Assembly: GCF_963678975.1 (NCBI RefSeq)
Contig: NC_089280.1
Location: forward strand, 33,870,603 to 33,934,602
Source: Dysidea avara
Taxonomy: Eukaryota; Porifera; Demospongiae; Dictyoceratida; Dysideidae
Length of the DNA stretch: 64,000 nucleotides
Reading direction: 5' to 3'
The notes under the pieces were generated by a model. That model did no database searches. It worked only from the letters and a program-made list of their open reading frames with translations, and had not been told where the DNA came from. Of the stretch, positions 44,431 through 56,127 are shown in pieces. The translations under genes and the position numbers were made by a program. Every line of letters begins with the position of its first letter. Position 1 is the stretch's first letter.

Positions 44431-44632
44431 TCTATGTCCGGCCACTTTATTCAGTGGTCTGACATGTTGTCCGGACACTTAAGATTAGTTATATTTGTCA
44501 CTGTAATTCAAGGTATCTATGGTTTATTCTATCTACCCTTAACTGGGTAGGAATTTAACTTATGGTGCTGTGTTTCAGAACTAAATATGTAATGTGTCCA
44601 TAAGGTTGATTTCCCAAAATTTGGTCACATAT

Positions 44633-44770
44633 ATTACTTGTGTTGTGATAACTACTCGTGTTGTCATGGCTACTTGTGTTGTCATAACTGCTTTTGTTGT
44701 CATGGCTGCTAATGTCATCATGTCTCATGGCTGCTTGTGTTGACATCGCTGCTTGTGTCATCATAGTTGC
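44633..44770. repeat. Minisatellite of ~21-bp units (TGTGTTGTCATGGCTGCT-like)
   Basis: Six to seven degenerate units of (A/G)CTGCTTGTGTTGTCATGG, immediately right of the transposon. The Ser/His/Asn-rich minus-strand ORF over it is a periodic artefact. Confidence 0.85.
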
Positions 44771-44972
44771 TGCATTATAATATAATGACGGTACTGTCCT
44801 ATTTGACTGCTATACAGCACTATACAAGGTGACTAAGCTTCAATTACATCTTATTTTGAGAGTACAGTACCTGTAATGAGATTAATGCAGTACAATGCCA
44901 TAACATCACACCATGATGTGAATCTTTGTATATTGTACGCTTAGCTATGGCCACCTTCATTACTGTTCTGTA

Positions 44973-45650
44973 TCAAGACACACGGTAGTGTGTCGTGCGG
45001 CCCAAGAAGCCGGCGCGCAACCCCGTGAGTATATTGACAGGAAGAAAGAAAACGCAATTTTCGCACCTCCGTAGCTCTGTGCTACCTTGATGAAACAAGA
45101 CAAATTTTGCTGTGTACATTCCCTCCAACGTCAGTACTCCACATTCCAAATTTGAGCGAAATCGCTTCAGGCATTCCTGAGATATGCGACTTCAAAAATT
45201 GGCTTAGTTTCTTCGTTTTTTCTTCTTATTTTTCTTCCTCTTTTCGCACACTTACAAAAACTGCTATAAAACGCGAACGCGTTATCCGATTGCCTTGAAA
45301 TTTGGCACACAGAAGGGGGGGTATAAAGGCGCATCTCGGTACCAACTTTGGCTGGAATACCATAAACAGGCAAAGAGTTATGAGCGATTATGCACGAAAA
45401 ATAACACCAATATGTTGTCACGCCTACAGGGTAAACCGCGTATGGGAAGAAGCTGAAAATCGGTGGGTGAATAGGTTAACTATTGAACCTCAAACCTTTT
45501 GTGGTTTGAAAGAAATCGAGCTAAAAACCAGGAAGATACAGCGAAAAAATCAACAGTGTGTAACAATTACGCAATCGAGATTAGTTAATTATTATTATTA
45601 TTATTATTACTAGGACCGGGTCACACATAACCAAGTAAATTTGTTAGCGT
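44973..45650 (-). mobile_element. Tail-only composite copy H
   Basis: Begins A/TCAAGACACACGGTAGTGTG and GCGGCCCAAGAAGCCGGC, then runs as the reverse of copy E, with a (TTA)n microsatellite at 45589-45612 and CTAGGACCGGGTCACACA beyond it. ORFs at 45107-45613 are the equivalents of those in E. Confidence 0.8.
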
Positions 45651-45698
45651 ATTAAACAGCCTGTGGCTGCTTTGTCTAACTGTGATGCATAATAAGTA

Positions 45699-45884
45699 CA
45701 GTAGGACCTCCATTATCCAAACACCTGTGTGCCAGTTTAAACATAAACAGAGTTCCGTTCAACTACTCTAATGGAACATACACTTACTCTAATAGAACGT
45801 TCACCTAATAAAGAAATATTCTAATAGAGCAGTCACTAATAAAGAATGAATAATCAAGGGTTTGGATAGTCAAGGTCCTATTGC
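45699..45884. mobile_element. pogo/Tigger-like MITE 1 (186 bp)
   Basis: Left end CAGTAGGACCTCCATTATCC and reversed right end CAATAGGACCTTGACTATCC. TA precedes the left end; the right copy reads CA. Interior contains ACTCTAATAGAAC boxes. Confidence 0.8.
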
Positions 45885-46547
45885 ATCAGCTGCTTGTGTC
45901 ACAATTGATGGTGGCCTCTCTACCTTGTCCCCATAGCCCTGATTATGACACAAGAATGTAGTCAGTTTGCAACACCATAAGAGCAACTTTTAGCTTGCAA
46001 GCAGGGAAGATTTTTTTCAAGACCAAAAAAACATAAAGAAAACCACCCACTTAATGACCTAACATTAATCAACATTTGTTTAAGTGGAATTCTGATGCTA
46101 TACACTAAAAATATGGTATGATAACAACATAAAAGCACGTAACAGTTGACAATATACAAAAGTAATTTTTCAAGTGTATATCTTTATCCATTAATAGTAA
46201 CTTGAGACAGGTATTCCATTTATTTATCTTGCTACAAAACAAGATACATGAAACTGCTTATTCCCACATCTGATATTCAACAAATACAGTTACGTGTATA
46301 GTATAGGGAACCTTTCAGGGACATATTATTCTGAATAAAAAAAGTCTGACTGACTGATGAAATTACTCAGCTACTGTACAAGAATGAGTAACACAACTTA
46401 AACAACACTACATTGTTTTTGCCAATGGATTTTATTCTGGCTAGTGAATGGATAGAAGTAGGGCTATTCAAGGGCTGTTTCAAGCTACCATTTCGTATAA
46501 ACAAAGTAATTGTGTTATTCCACATGACCATTAATCACAGGGTAATA
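45885..46547. other. No supported feature
   Basis: Short ORFs (45962-46159 -, 46413-46622 +) without domains. Confidence 0.45.
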
Positions 46548-46706
46548 CAGTGTTATCCAACCCCAAGACATGTTCAGATAATCAAACCCCATACATTTGT
46601 ATACAGAGCTCAAATACTCTAATAGAACATGCATCGTAAACAAAAGAGAGCTCAATTCTGCTGTTCGGATAACCAAGTGTTCAGATAATCAAGGGAGCTA
46701 GCACTG
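46548..46706. mobile_element. pogo/Tigger-like MITE 2 (159 bp), TA duplication
   Basis: CAGTGTTATCC at the left, GCACTG at the right, TA on both flanks. Internal TTCAGATAATCAA and TTCGGATAACCAA boxes are typical of the group. Confidence 0.75.
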
Positions 46707-48014
46707 TACGTCTTTTCACCACAGAAAGAAGACTGATATACCATTTTACCCTGTAAGAAATGTAACAGTAAACTAACGGGTGGGACACTACGTATATAGC
46801 GTAGTTTACCCCAAGATTTACTTCAGAGTAAACTAACATTTATTTGTTGGTCTAAATTTTACATCAGAGTAACTAACAGGTACTAGTAATTGAATTAATC
46901 ACAAGCGGAGTTTATAATAAGAATTCCCTGTTCCCTGTACCATTAGAAAAAGAATGTTGATACCACACAATCATCACCACCCACTACACCACATGCACAT
47001 ATGCACGCAGACACACACAGAGTAGAAGAGTAGATATTCTGTTAAATGTTTTTTTCAAATTCTGTAGCAACTTGTTGGAAACATGTTGGGTCAATCTGAA
47101 GGCTTGTCTGGGCTTAGTTTTACCTAACCAACACTGCCACATCATCGTTTGGGAAAAGTGAGGATGGTTTTTGGATGGGCCACACCCATGCCTTTGTGGT
47201 TCCTACTATACAGTACGATAACAGTACTATCATACTGTACAATAAGTGAGCTGACAATCATTCCTCCAGTGTACACACCTTCTCATTGCTGCTAATTCCA
47301 ATGCACCTAAAATTCAGAAGAACTGATATACTTTAGGACCTAGCTACACGTAAATACTAAAGCTTGGTAATACATGGAAGGCATACCTTAGTGTGCTTCC
47401 TAGTAGGCCATGCACCCCACCCCTATCCCTAAGACAATTTTGGAATATTAGACCATTGGGGTTGAATCTGAGGGTGATTTCAGCAGTTTACTGTATACAG
47501 TACTTATTTTACCGCTGTATAAGAGTGACTGTTCTATTCTCCCTGCTGTATTAGAGTGACTGTTCTGTTGAATGTAAAAGAAACCGCACATGCTGCAATT
47601 CAGTAATCATGGAATATTTAGTTGTTAAAACAAATACTACATTTGACCAGTTATAGCTGAGGCTACTACAACTTTCATCAAAGAAAACCCTGCGGCTACT
47701 TTGGGCTTTTGTGGCAGCAGCTCATGGTGTCTATATGGATTCACAAGTGACTGGCCTTGTTCAATCATCCTTCAATGGTATCACTCATTTAAACTTCTCT
47801 CAAAAATGTTATTTCCTGGCTTAAACAACTCCTTTGCCTGGTTTCTGCTCCAAACATGTCTTAACAACACTTGTACCAACATATTCAGATACAAGATGTG
47901 GCTCTTATCCGAGGCAACTCTTAGGACAATAACTCTAGGCTGTAGAGTGGCCACTATCTGGGGGCAGCTATTGTAAGAGCCGCGGCTATTAACCAGTCAA
48001 AAATGATGAAGGTA
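46707..48014. other. No supported feature
   Basis: Contains two GAGTGACTGTTCT(A/G)TT boxes near 47525 and 47555 and an ACAC-rich stretch at about 46985-47020. No gene recognised. Confidence 0.45.
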
Positions 48015-48244
48015 CAGTGGACCCTTGGTTATCTGAAACCCGATGTGTCTCAGACATTGGTAAAAGTGTTCAGATAAATTAATTGTTCGTAAAACTGAAG
48101 TCTATACATTTACATCCAGAGCTCTGTTGAAATACTCTAATAAACATACATTTGTACTCAAAACACTCTAATAAAGTAGTCATTACCAATTTTGGATAAA
48201 CGAGGATACGGACGAATGAGAGTTGGATAACTGAGGGTCTATTG
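48015..48244. mobile_element. pogo/Tigger-like MITE 3 (230 bp), TA duplication
   Basis: CAGTGGACCCTTGGTTATCT at the left, reversed right end CAATAGACCCTCAGTTATCC, TA at 48013-48014 and 48245-48246. Confidence 0.85.
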
Positions 48245-48998
48245 TACTTAACTATTATACAAGAATAAATAACACAGCTCAAATAACCAGTAGTGGGTTG
48301 GACAATTTACATTTGGAATAAGTTATGTAACATGTGGCGTGGTCCAAACTCTGATCAGAGAATAGAGGAAGTTATTTGAGACATTAGCACCCATCTAGCA
48401 ATGTGGATACTACTTAGTGATAGTTCAAATGGTGTGGTCAACTTGTTCAATCAACAATTGTTTCTTTGTTTCTAGTCTAGTGGCAGGGCATTTTTATCAT
48501 GTGTAAACAAGAGTATTAAAAACACCACGTGTTTTCAAGTTTCTTCCTATAGTCAGGTATAAACTATATAAAGACACATTCAGATGTATATATGGATTAA
48601 GCAGGCCAATAGCTAGTTAGGGTTCTCAAGGTTATATTAGTCATTTTGCATACAGTAGTGTTACATAATGCATAACACTATTCTTTGAAATGTTGTATTG
48701 ATGTCCATATGAAAATGGGCATGTGTATGTGTGTTGCATGGCTGAATATGACTTGCCCAACCAGTGCCCAGACATGGAAAAGTCTGGCTATGCCATTGCA
48801 CAACGGTGTTGAAATGAAAAACAGATGTCAATTTTTTTTTAGAATCAGATGTCAGCAAATTCTTTAGAGTGGATTGTATTCTCATAGAACATTCATCAAT
48901 TTAGAGTCTAACTTATGAGTACCTGAAAAAGAAACACCAACAGTTTGGCCTAGAAATTTAGCATGGTTAACGTTACAGATGTTAATAGTGTTTCTATC
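48245..48998. other. No supported feature
   Basis: Nothing recognised beyond chance ORFs. Confidence 0.45.
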
Positions 48999-49611
48999 TA
49001 GTCTGCCCCTCTGCATAGAGAGAGGGTCTGGTCACTTTAGAGGTGTCATTAAACAGTGATGTCACAATAATGTCAGCAGGGGCATATGGAAGGGGGTTTC
49101 CAGGGGTTTCAGGAAACCCCTTTGGATTTTACACAGTACTTGAAACATTAAGAAATTGAAACTACAGGGTTCCAGAATCTGGAATCTGTCGTGGGACAGG
49201 ACACATTTTAAACTTTTATCTTAGTTAAATAATGGTTTTTCACATGATAGCAACACTTATAGCATTGTTCTAAATTATGATTTTGGTGAAAAGATCGAGA
49301 TACTCTAATAAAGCAGTCAGACAATATAAACTATTCTAATATAACAGTCACTTAGCTGTAGTGGAAACCCCTTTTCAAAATTCCTGTGTACACCCCTGAT
49401 GTCAGCAAGGATGGCACATCCAACAACCACAGTTCTCGAAAACATCAGCAAACAACTACTACACAAAGAAAACCAAAGATTCTTTCCGTATGGATTAACA
49501 TAACTAAGATTTCCTTTCATATGGATTAGGCAGCATTACCAGTTTTAATTGTTACACACAAATTTTGAATATCAGAGTGACCAGACCCTTACTCTATAGA
49601 AAGGCAGACTA
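48999..49611. mobile_element. Non-autonomous element with ~40-bp inverted ends
   Basis: TAGTCTGCCCCTCTGCATAG and GGGTCTGGTCACT at the left pair with reversed 49571-49611 (TAGTCTGCCTTTCTATAGAG, GGGTCTGGTCACT). TTTCTA occurs near both edges but the exact duplication is not clean. Interior holds a run of TACTCTAATAAAGCAGTCAG-type sequence. Confidence 0.7.
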
Positions 49612-50160
49612 ATTTCTACAGTCAATAAAACTGTGCAGTACACAATGTGATGACCAATAAAATGAAGGGGGTAAATATGTTGAAATTCATTACAGACTTT
49701 TTCTGTCTTCAACGCTAGAGATACAGTCAAAAGTGCGAATCAACTTTACTGGAAATAAAAAAAGGTTATATTAACTTTTCACATTATGTAGTGAAGCAAG
49801 GAACAAACAAATAAGCTGCTCTATCAAGATATCTTTTTAATTTTAATATATTGCTCTACTTAAATATCCAATATGCTTGACATTCCTCTTATATGTTCTC
49901 TTGGACCCTTTCCTACTTACAACACTTTTTCAGCTGTAAACCTTCTTTCGTCGTTTCTCCCTGCTCCTTCAGTCGCCGTCCTAACTGAACGAGTAAAATT
50001 ACACTTGGCTTTGGCTTTAACTGGCCTAGTTCCTTACGCACGTGACACGCCCACTAAATCTCGATGTGTAGTATTCTGTTCATCCATTAACTAACAATTC
50101 ATTTAACTCGAAGTGTCTTCTCACTGAGCTTCTCAACTGCAAGTAGTATCTAATGCCCGG
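49612..50160. other. No supported gene
   Basis: A + ORF (49873-50094) has no domain. On the minus strand a short ATG-led stretch from about 50084 meets possible donors (GC/GTAAGG, TT/GTAAGT). This could be a first exon but is too weak to call. Confidence 0.3.
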
Positions 50161-50454
50161 TTAAACGCGCAGCGTATATCAACTAGTCGGTTGCTATATG
50201 CTATCATAGATAATATACGCGCTAATATTATCTATGATGCTATAAGCTACAACCCGTTTTTCAAACCGGTTGTACGAGTTCGTTGCTAGGGACTCTTACC
50301 GCAAAGTTATTTTGTTTGTTTATTGGACAGCGTTATTTGGAATAGTAAACTTCGTAATTACAGCAAGTAGAGATGAATCCATTTTTAGTTTTTCCCTTCG
50401 CGTATTACTTATTTCATTACCGGTGAGTGCGTAATTTTATGTGCAGTGGTTTAG
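50161..50454. promoter_or_regulatory. CpG-containing stretch with a perfect 13-bp-stem palindrome
   Basis: ATCATAGATAATA (50203-50215) and TATTATCTATGAT (50226-50238) flank TACGCGCTAA. The surrounding ~250 bp has more CG dinucleotides than the neighbourhood. A regulatory role is only a guess. Confidence 0.25.
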
Positions 50455-51440
50455 CCGTACATTATTTAATTATTTATGACGTATTTTGACGAAAAAAAGT
50501 ATTATTCTTATTACTTGGTTATGTAATTATTATGCTTGCCACGCCTACCAGATAAACCACTTGGGGTAATGCTTTGAAAATCGCTGTACAGATGGAGTTA
50601 TCATCTTAGAAAGGCTCTTCAATGGTGTAGAAAAATCAGACTTAAAGCATATCAAAACATGCTATTGGGATTTGTAAAGTCAGAATTGCAAAAATGGCAA
50701 AATCAAATTTACAGCCAGTAATCATTTTATCAGCAATATTGTACATTACCAGTGTCCTTTGTTTGTTTTCTGCCCTTAGATCATGAAATGGACTGATTAA
50801 ACACTGATTTTTTCAAAGATTTCAGGATGGATGGATCACCTTTTCAGTTTCTCCAATACAAACTCCATACATTTTACATCATTTTGTATATTCAATAATT
50901 GCAAGCACTAGACACGATCAAATACCATAAAACTTAATATCATTCAACTCCTTATGAATTGCTCTATCCGATTCCGGCCGAACAAAATTCGTAATCGCTA
51001 TGGTAACGGCGTGATTCCGCTATTTAATTAGAACGCGAAATTCGTGATTTGCTCTCCAATGGATTTTGTATTGCGTAAGTTGCCATTTACCATCGTTTGT
51101 TGTAAATTTGCAAGCTGTAAACACTTTAGCTTCGAATAAATTTTGTTACCATCGGATAGAGGAGTGTTATGCGTGTATAATGGCGGCCGAACAATTTTGA
51201 TACCGCCTTCAGAACCAGAGTTATGATGAATAATGTAACTTAAAACTAACTTACCTCCATAGGCTGCTGTACATTGATTTTACGCATAATAATATTTTAC
51301 GGAAAATTGTAATGTATGGGTTAATTTGACATGAGTTTTGATATGGCCACGGAGTTATAACACGAAATCCAACTTGGTGTAGCAAGTGCGAGATCGAGAT
51401 ACTCTAATAGAGCAGTCATCCTAATAGAGCAGTCACCCTG
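50455..51440 (-). mobile_element. Tail of composite unit I, split by a 698-bp insertion
   Basis: Minus-oriented subfamily-2 tail, colinear with 29601-29900: 50455-50647, then 51346-51440. The join (CTTAAAG / GCCACGGAG) is the uninterrupted TTAAAGCCACGGAG at ~35660, so the insertion limits are clear. Confidence 0.8.
50648..51345. mobile_element. Element with ATATCAAAAC inverted ends
   Basis: CATATCAAAACATG at the left and CATGAGTTTTGATATG at the right are inverted. Unit G gives the empty site. At most a 1- to 2-bp target duplication (G or GC). No coding sequence; class unknown. Confidence 0.75.
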
Positions 51441-54400
51441 AAGAGAATTCAAGAGATCAGTTAGAAATAAGTAACCTGTATAGAGATCAGCTACAAACAA
51501 ATCACCCTGTAGAGAGTTCAGCTACAAACAATTCACCCTGTTCAGACATCAGTTAGAAGAAGTTTTCTTGTAGAGAGTTCAGTTACAAACAAATCACCCT
51601 GTTGAAAGATCAGCTATAAGATGTCACCTTATAGACAGTTCAGTTACAAAGAAACCACCATGTAGAGAATTCAGCTACAAACTAGTGACCCTGTAGATAC
51701 ATCAGCTAGAAGAAGTTACCTTGTAGAGAGTTCAGCTACAAAGAAACCATTCTGTAAAGAGCTCAGCTGCAAACAAATCACCTATACAGAATTCAGCTAC
51801 AAACAAATCACCCTGTAGAGAGATCAGCTAGAAGAAGTTACCTTGTAGATCGTTCAGCTACAAACAAATCATCCTGTAGAGAGATCAGCTAGAAGAAATT
51901 ACCTTGTAGATAGTTCAGCTACAAACAATTCACCCTGTACAGAGCTCAGTTAAAAGAGGTTTCCTTGTAGAGAGTTCAACTACAGACAAATCACCCTGTA
52001 GAGAGATCAGTTAGAAGAAGTTACCTTGTAGATCGTTCAGCTACAAACAATTCACCCTGTAAAGAGATCAGCTAGAAGAAGTTACCTTGTAGAGAGTTCA
52101 GCTACAAAGAAACCATCATGTAGAGAATTCAGCCACAAACAAATCATGTGTAGAGAGTTCAGCTACAAACAAATCTCCCTGTAGAGAGATCAGCTAGAAG
52201 AAGTTTCCTTGTAGAGAGTTCTGCTACAAACAAATCACCCTGTAGAAAGATCAGCTAGAAGAAATCACCTTGTAGAGAGTTCCGCTTCAAAGAAACAATC
52301 ATGTGAGAGTTCAGGTACAAACAAATTGTCCTGTAGAAAGATCAGCTAGAAGAAGTTACCTTGTAGAGAGTTCAGCTACAAAGAAACCATCATGTAGATA
52401 GTTCAGGTACAAACAAATCACCCTGTAGAAAGATCAGCTATAGAAGAAATCACCTTGTAGAGAGTTCAGCTACAAAGAAACTATCATGTAGAGAGTCCAA
52501 CTACAAACAAATCACCCTGTAGAAAGATCAGCTATAGAAGAAATCACCTTGTAGAGAGTTCAGCTACAAAGAAACCATCATGTAGAGAGTTCAGCTACAA
52601 ACAAATCGGCCTGTAGAGAGATCAGCTAGAAGAAATTACCTTGTAGAGAGTTCAGCCACAAAGAAACCATCATGTAGAGAGTTCAGCTGCAAACAAATCA
52701 CTTGTAGAGAGTTAAGCTACAAACAAATCTCCCTGTAGAGAGATCAGCTAAAAGAAGTCACCTTGCAGGGAGTTCAGTTACAAAGAAATAAACCATGTAG
52801 AGAGTTCAGCTGCAAACAAATCACCTGTAGAGAGTTCAGCTAGAAACAAGTCACCCTGTAGAGAGATCAGCTAGAAACAAGTCACCTTGTAGAGAGTTCA
52901 GCTAGAAGAAGTCACATTGTAGAGCTACAAAGAAACTACCATGTAGAGTTCAGCTGCAAACAAATCACCCTGTAGAGAACTCAGCTACAAACAAATCGCC
53001 CTGTAGAAAGATTAGCTAGAAGAAGTTACCTTATAGGGAGTTCAGCTATGAACAGATCACCCTGTAGAGAGTTCAGCTACAAACAAATCACCCTGTAGAG
53101 AGTTCAGCTACAAACAAATCACCCTGTAGAGAGTTCAGTTACAAAGACACCACCATGTAGAGAGTTCAGCTGCAAAAAAAATCAATCACTCTGTTGAGAG
53201 TTCAGCTAGAAGAAGTCACCTTGTAGAGAGTTAAGCTGCAAATAAATCACCATGTAGAGAATTCAGCTACAAACAAATCACCCTGTAGCAAGATCAGCTA
53301 GAAGAAGTTATCTTGTAGAGAGTTCAGCTACAAAGAAACCACCATGTAGAGAGTTCAGCTGCAAACAAATCACCTGTAGAGAGTTCAGCTAGAAACAAAT
53401 CACCTTGTAGAGAGATCAGCTAAAAACAAGTCACCCTGTAGAAAGATCAGCTAAAAACAAGTCACCCTGTAGAGAGTTCAGCTAGAAGAAGTCACATTGT
53501 AGATTGTTCAGCTACAAAGAAACTACCACGTAGAGAGTTCAGCTGCAAACAAATCATCCTGTAGAGAGTTCAGCTAGAAGAAGTCACCTTTTAGAGAGTT
53601 CAGCTACAAAGCAACCACCATGTAAAGAGTTCAGCTGCAAAAAACTCAATCACCTTGTAGAAAGATCAGCTAGAAGAAGTTACCTTGTAGAGAGTTCAGC
53701 TACAAAGAAACCACCATGTAGATAGTTTAGCTGCAAACAAATCACCTATAGAGAGTTCAGCTAGAAACAAGTCACCCTGTAGAGAATTCAGCTAGAAGAA
53801 GTCACATTGTAGAGAGTTCAGCTACAATGAAACTCCCATGTAGAGAGTTCAGCTGCAAACAAATCACCCTGTAGAGAACTCAGCTACAAACAAATATGCA
53901 GTGTAAAAAGATCAGCTAGAAGAAGTTACCTTGTAGAGAGTTCAGCTACAACAAAACCACCATGTAGAGAGTTCAGCTACAAACAAATCACCTGTAGAGA
54001 GTTCAGCTAGAAACAAGTCACCCTGTAGAGAGATCAGCTAGAAACAAGTCACCTTGTAGAGAGTTCAGCTAGAAGAAGTCACATTGTAGAGAGTTCAGCT
54101 ACAATGAAACCACCATTTAGAGGGTTCGGCTTCAAACAAATCACCCAGTAGAAAGTTCAGCTATGAACAGATCACCCTGTTGAGAGTTCAGTTAGAAACA
54201 AGGAATCCTGTAGAGAGATCACCTAGAAGTATCGCCTTGTAGAGAGTTCAGCTACAAACAAATCACCTGTAGAGAGTTCAGCTACAAACAAATCACCCTG
54301 TAGAGAGATCAGCTAGAAGAAGTCACCTTGTAGAGAGTTCAGCTATAAAGAAACCACCATGTAGAGAATTCAGCTGCAAACAAACATCCTGTAGAGAACT

Positions 54401-55195
54401 CAGCTACAAACAAATTGCCCTGTGGAAAGATCAGCTAGAAGAAGTTACTTTGTAGGGATTTCAGCTGCAAACAAATCACCCTGTAGAGAGTTCAGCTACA
54501 AAGAAACCATTCTGTAAAGAGCTCAGCTGCAAACAAATCACTTGTACAGAATTCAGCTACAAACAAATCACCCTGTAGAGAGATCAGCTAGAAGAAATTA
54601 CCTTGTAGATAGTTCAGCTACAAACAAATCACCCTGTAGAAAGATCAGTTAGAAGAAGTTACCTTGGAGAATGTTCAGCTACAAAGAAACCATTTTTTAA
54701 AGAGCTCAGCTGCAAACAAATCACCTGTACAGAATTCAACTACGAACAAATCACCCTGTAGAGAGATCAGCTATAAGAAGTTACCTTGTAGATAGTTCAG
54801 CTACAAACAAATCTCCCTGTAGAGAGATCAGCTAGAAGAAATTACCTTGTAGAGAGTTCAGCTACAAAGAAACCACCATGTAGAGAGTTCAGCTGCAAAG
54901 AAATCACCCTGTAGAAAATTCTGCCAGAAACAAATTGCCCTGTAGAAAGATCAGTTAGAAGAAGTTACCTTTTAGAGAGTTCAGCTACAAAGAAACCATT
55001 CTGTAAAGAGCTCAGCTGCAAACAAATCACCTATACAGAGTTCAGCTACAAACACATCACCCTGTAGAGAGATCAGCTAGAAGAAGTTACCTTGTAGATC
55101 GTTCAGCTACAAACAATTCACCCTGTAGAGAGAGCAATTAGAAGAAGTCACCTTGTAGAGTGTTCAGTTACAAAGAAACCACCATGGAGATTTCT
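51441..55195 (-). repeat. Minisatellite array I
   Basis: About 120 monomers, minus orientation, with the three-monomer (~93-bp) alternation. It ends in CCACCATGGAGATTTCTGTA, the mirror of the start of array D. Confidence 0.95.
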
Positions 55196-55213
55196 GTAAT
55201 CAATATAATATTA

Positions 55214-55452
55214 TGTGACCGGATTTGCGAAAAGGGGTCTTCCACACACATCCAATTCCGTAACCGTTGGAGACCATAACTCAGTGTTCAAGTAACATAT
55301 TAACCTGAAAATTTCACCACGTATTCAGCTATAGTGGTGCTCACCACTGTCCAAAATTCAAGGCAATAGCCCTTTCCAATCTGAAGTTATCAATTGTCAA
55401 AGTTGGCAAATTGGATGTGTGTGGAAGACCCCTTTTCGCAAATCCGGTCACA
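55214..55452. mobile_element. 239-bp TGTGACC MITE, copy 2
   Basis: Same length, same position in the linker and same orientation relative to the composite as 25534-25772, with TA on both sides. Only scattered substitutions separate the two. Confidence 0.9.
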
Positions 55453-55619
55453 TATGTATTATACAGTATATATAATTTGTACATTTACTGATAAAATATT
55501 TAAAGTACATCTACTTCATCTTTTCTTCTTCCTGTAGTAAAGAAAAAAACATAGGTTAAAAAAGTCCCAAAGCTGGCCATAGGCCGGCTTTGGGGTATAC
55601 AAATACAAAAAGAAATGAA
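55453..55619 (-). repeat. Linker of unit I
   Basis: Reverse of the 25373-25533 linker, with CCAAAGCTGGCCATAGGCCGGCTTTGG-like palindrome near 55566. Confidence 0.75.
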
Positions 55620-55939
55620 ATCTAATCCAAATCAGCCAAGCTGTAAAAAAAGTGTGCGGCCCTCAGAAAGGCTATGGTGAAAAAGATGTGAAATCCAAGG
55701 TGGCGGCCAAGAAATGGCTGTGATGGTAGGTTAATGGTAAAAAGTTTAATAATTACAATTTAGGTAAATTTTGTGAAGCGGCACAAAAATTCACCTGAAT
55801 TGTCGTTATTAAAATTTTTACCATTAACCTACCATCACAGCCATTTCTTGGCCGCCACCTTGGATTTCACATCTTTTTTCACCATAGCCTTTCTGAGGAC
55901 CGCACACTTTTTTTACAGCTTGGCTGTTTTGGATTAGAT
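55620..55939. mobile_element. Foldback cap of composite unit I (subfamily 2)
   Basis: Arms ATCTAATCCAAATCAGCC and GGATTAGAT. One inner arm segment has extra substitutions (ACAATTTAGGTAAATT). Outer flank is unique. Confidence 0.85.
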
Positions 55940-55951
55940 ACTATGTTACTA

Positions 55952-56127
55952 CAGTGAAACATGTCTAATCAGGTCACTGCATAAAGAGGTCACTTGTCTA
56001 AACTGGCCATTATAAAAATCTCCACATTCGCCAACTGTATACAAAGTGACCTGCTTAATGCAGCCATCTCCTTAATGAGGTCAGTCAATTTTGTCCCTAT
56101 GATGACCAGAATAGACAGGTTTCATAC
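55952..56127. mobile_element. pogo/mariner-like MITE 4 (~176 bp), TA flanks
   Basis: Left CAGTGAAACATGTCTAATCA; reversed right GTATGAAACCTGTCTATTCT. TA on each side. Interior has AAAGAGGTCACTTGTC-type boxes. Confidence 0.7.

Larger units (their letters stand above)
41061..44629 (+). mobile_element. Autonomous-looking transposon with TGTGACC inverted ends
   Basis: Left end TGTGACCGAATTTCGGAAAA and reversed right end TGTGACCAAATTTTGGGAAA, both followed by CTTATGG. A 21- to 22-bp inner block (GTGACAAATATAAC core, 41180-41200 and 44488-44509 reversed) is also inverted. Multiple CCGGACA motifs sit inside each end (41203-41230 and 44435-44478), likely transposase-binding subterminal repeats. TA flanks both ends. 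Encodes the hAT-like transposase at 41271-43685. A CCCCCAGACCCCC-containing block at 44238-44340 matches the hAT-type element at 12.7 kb. Confidence 0.8.
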
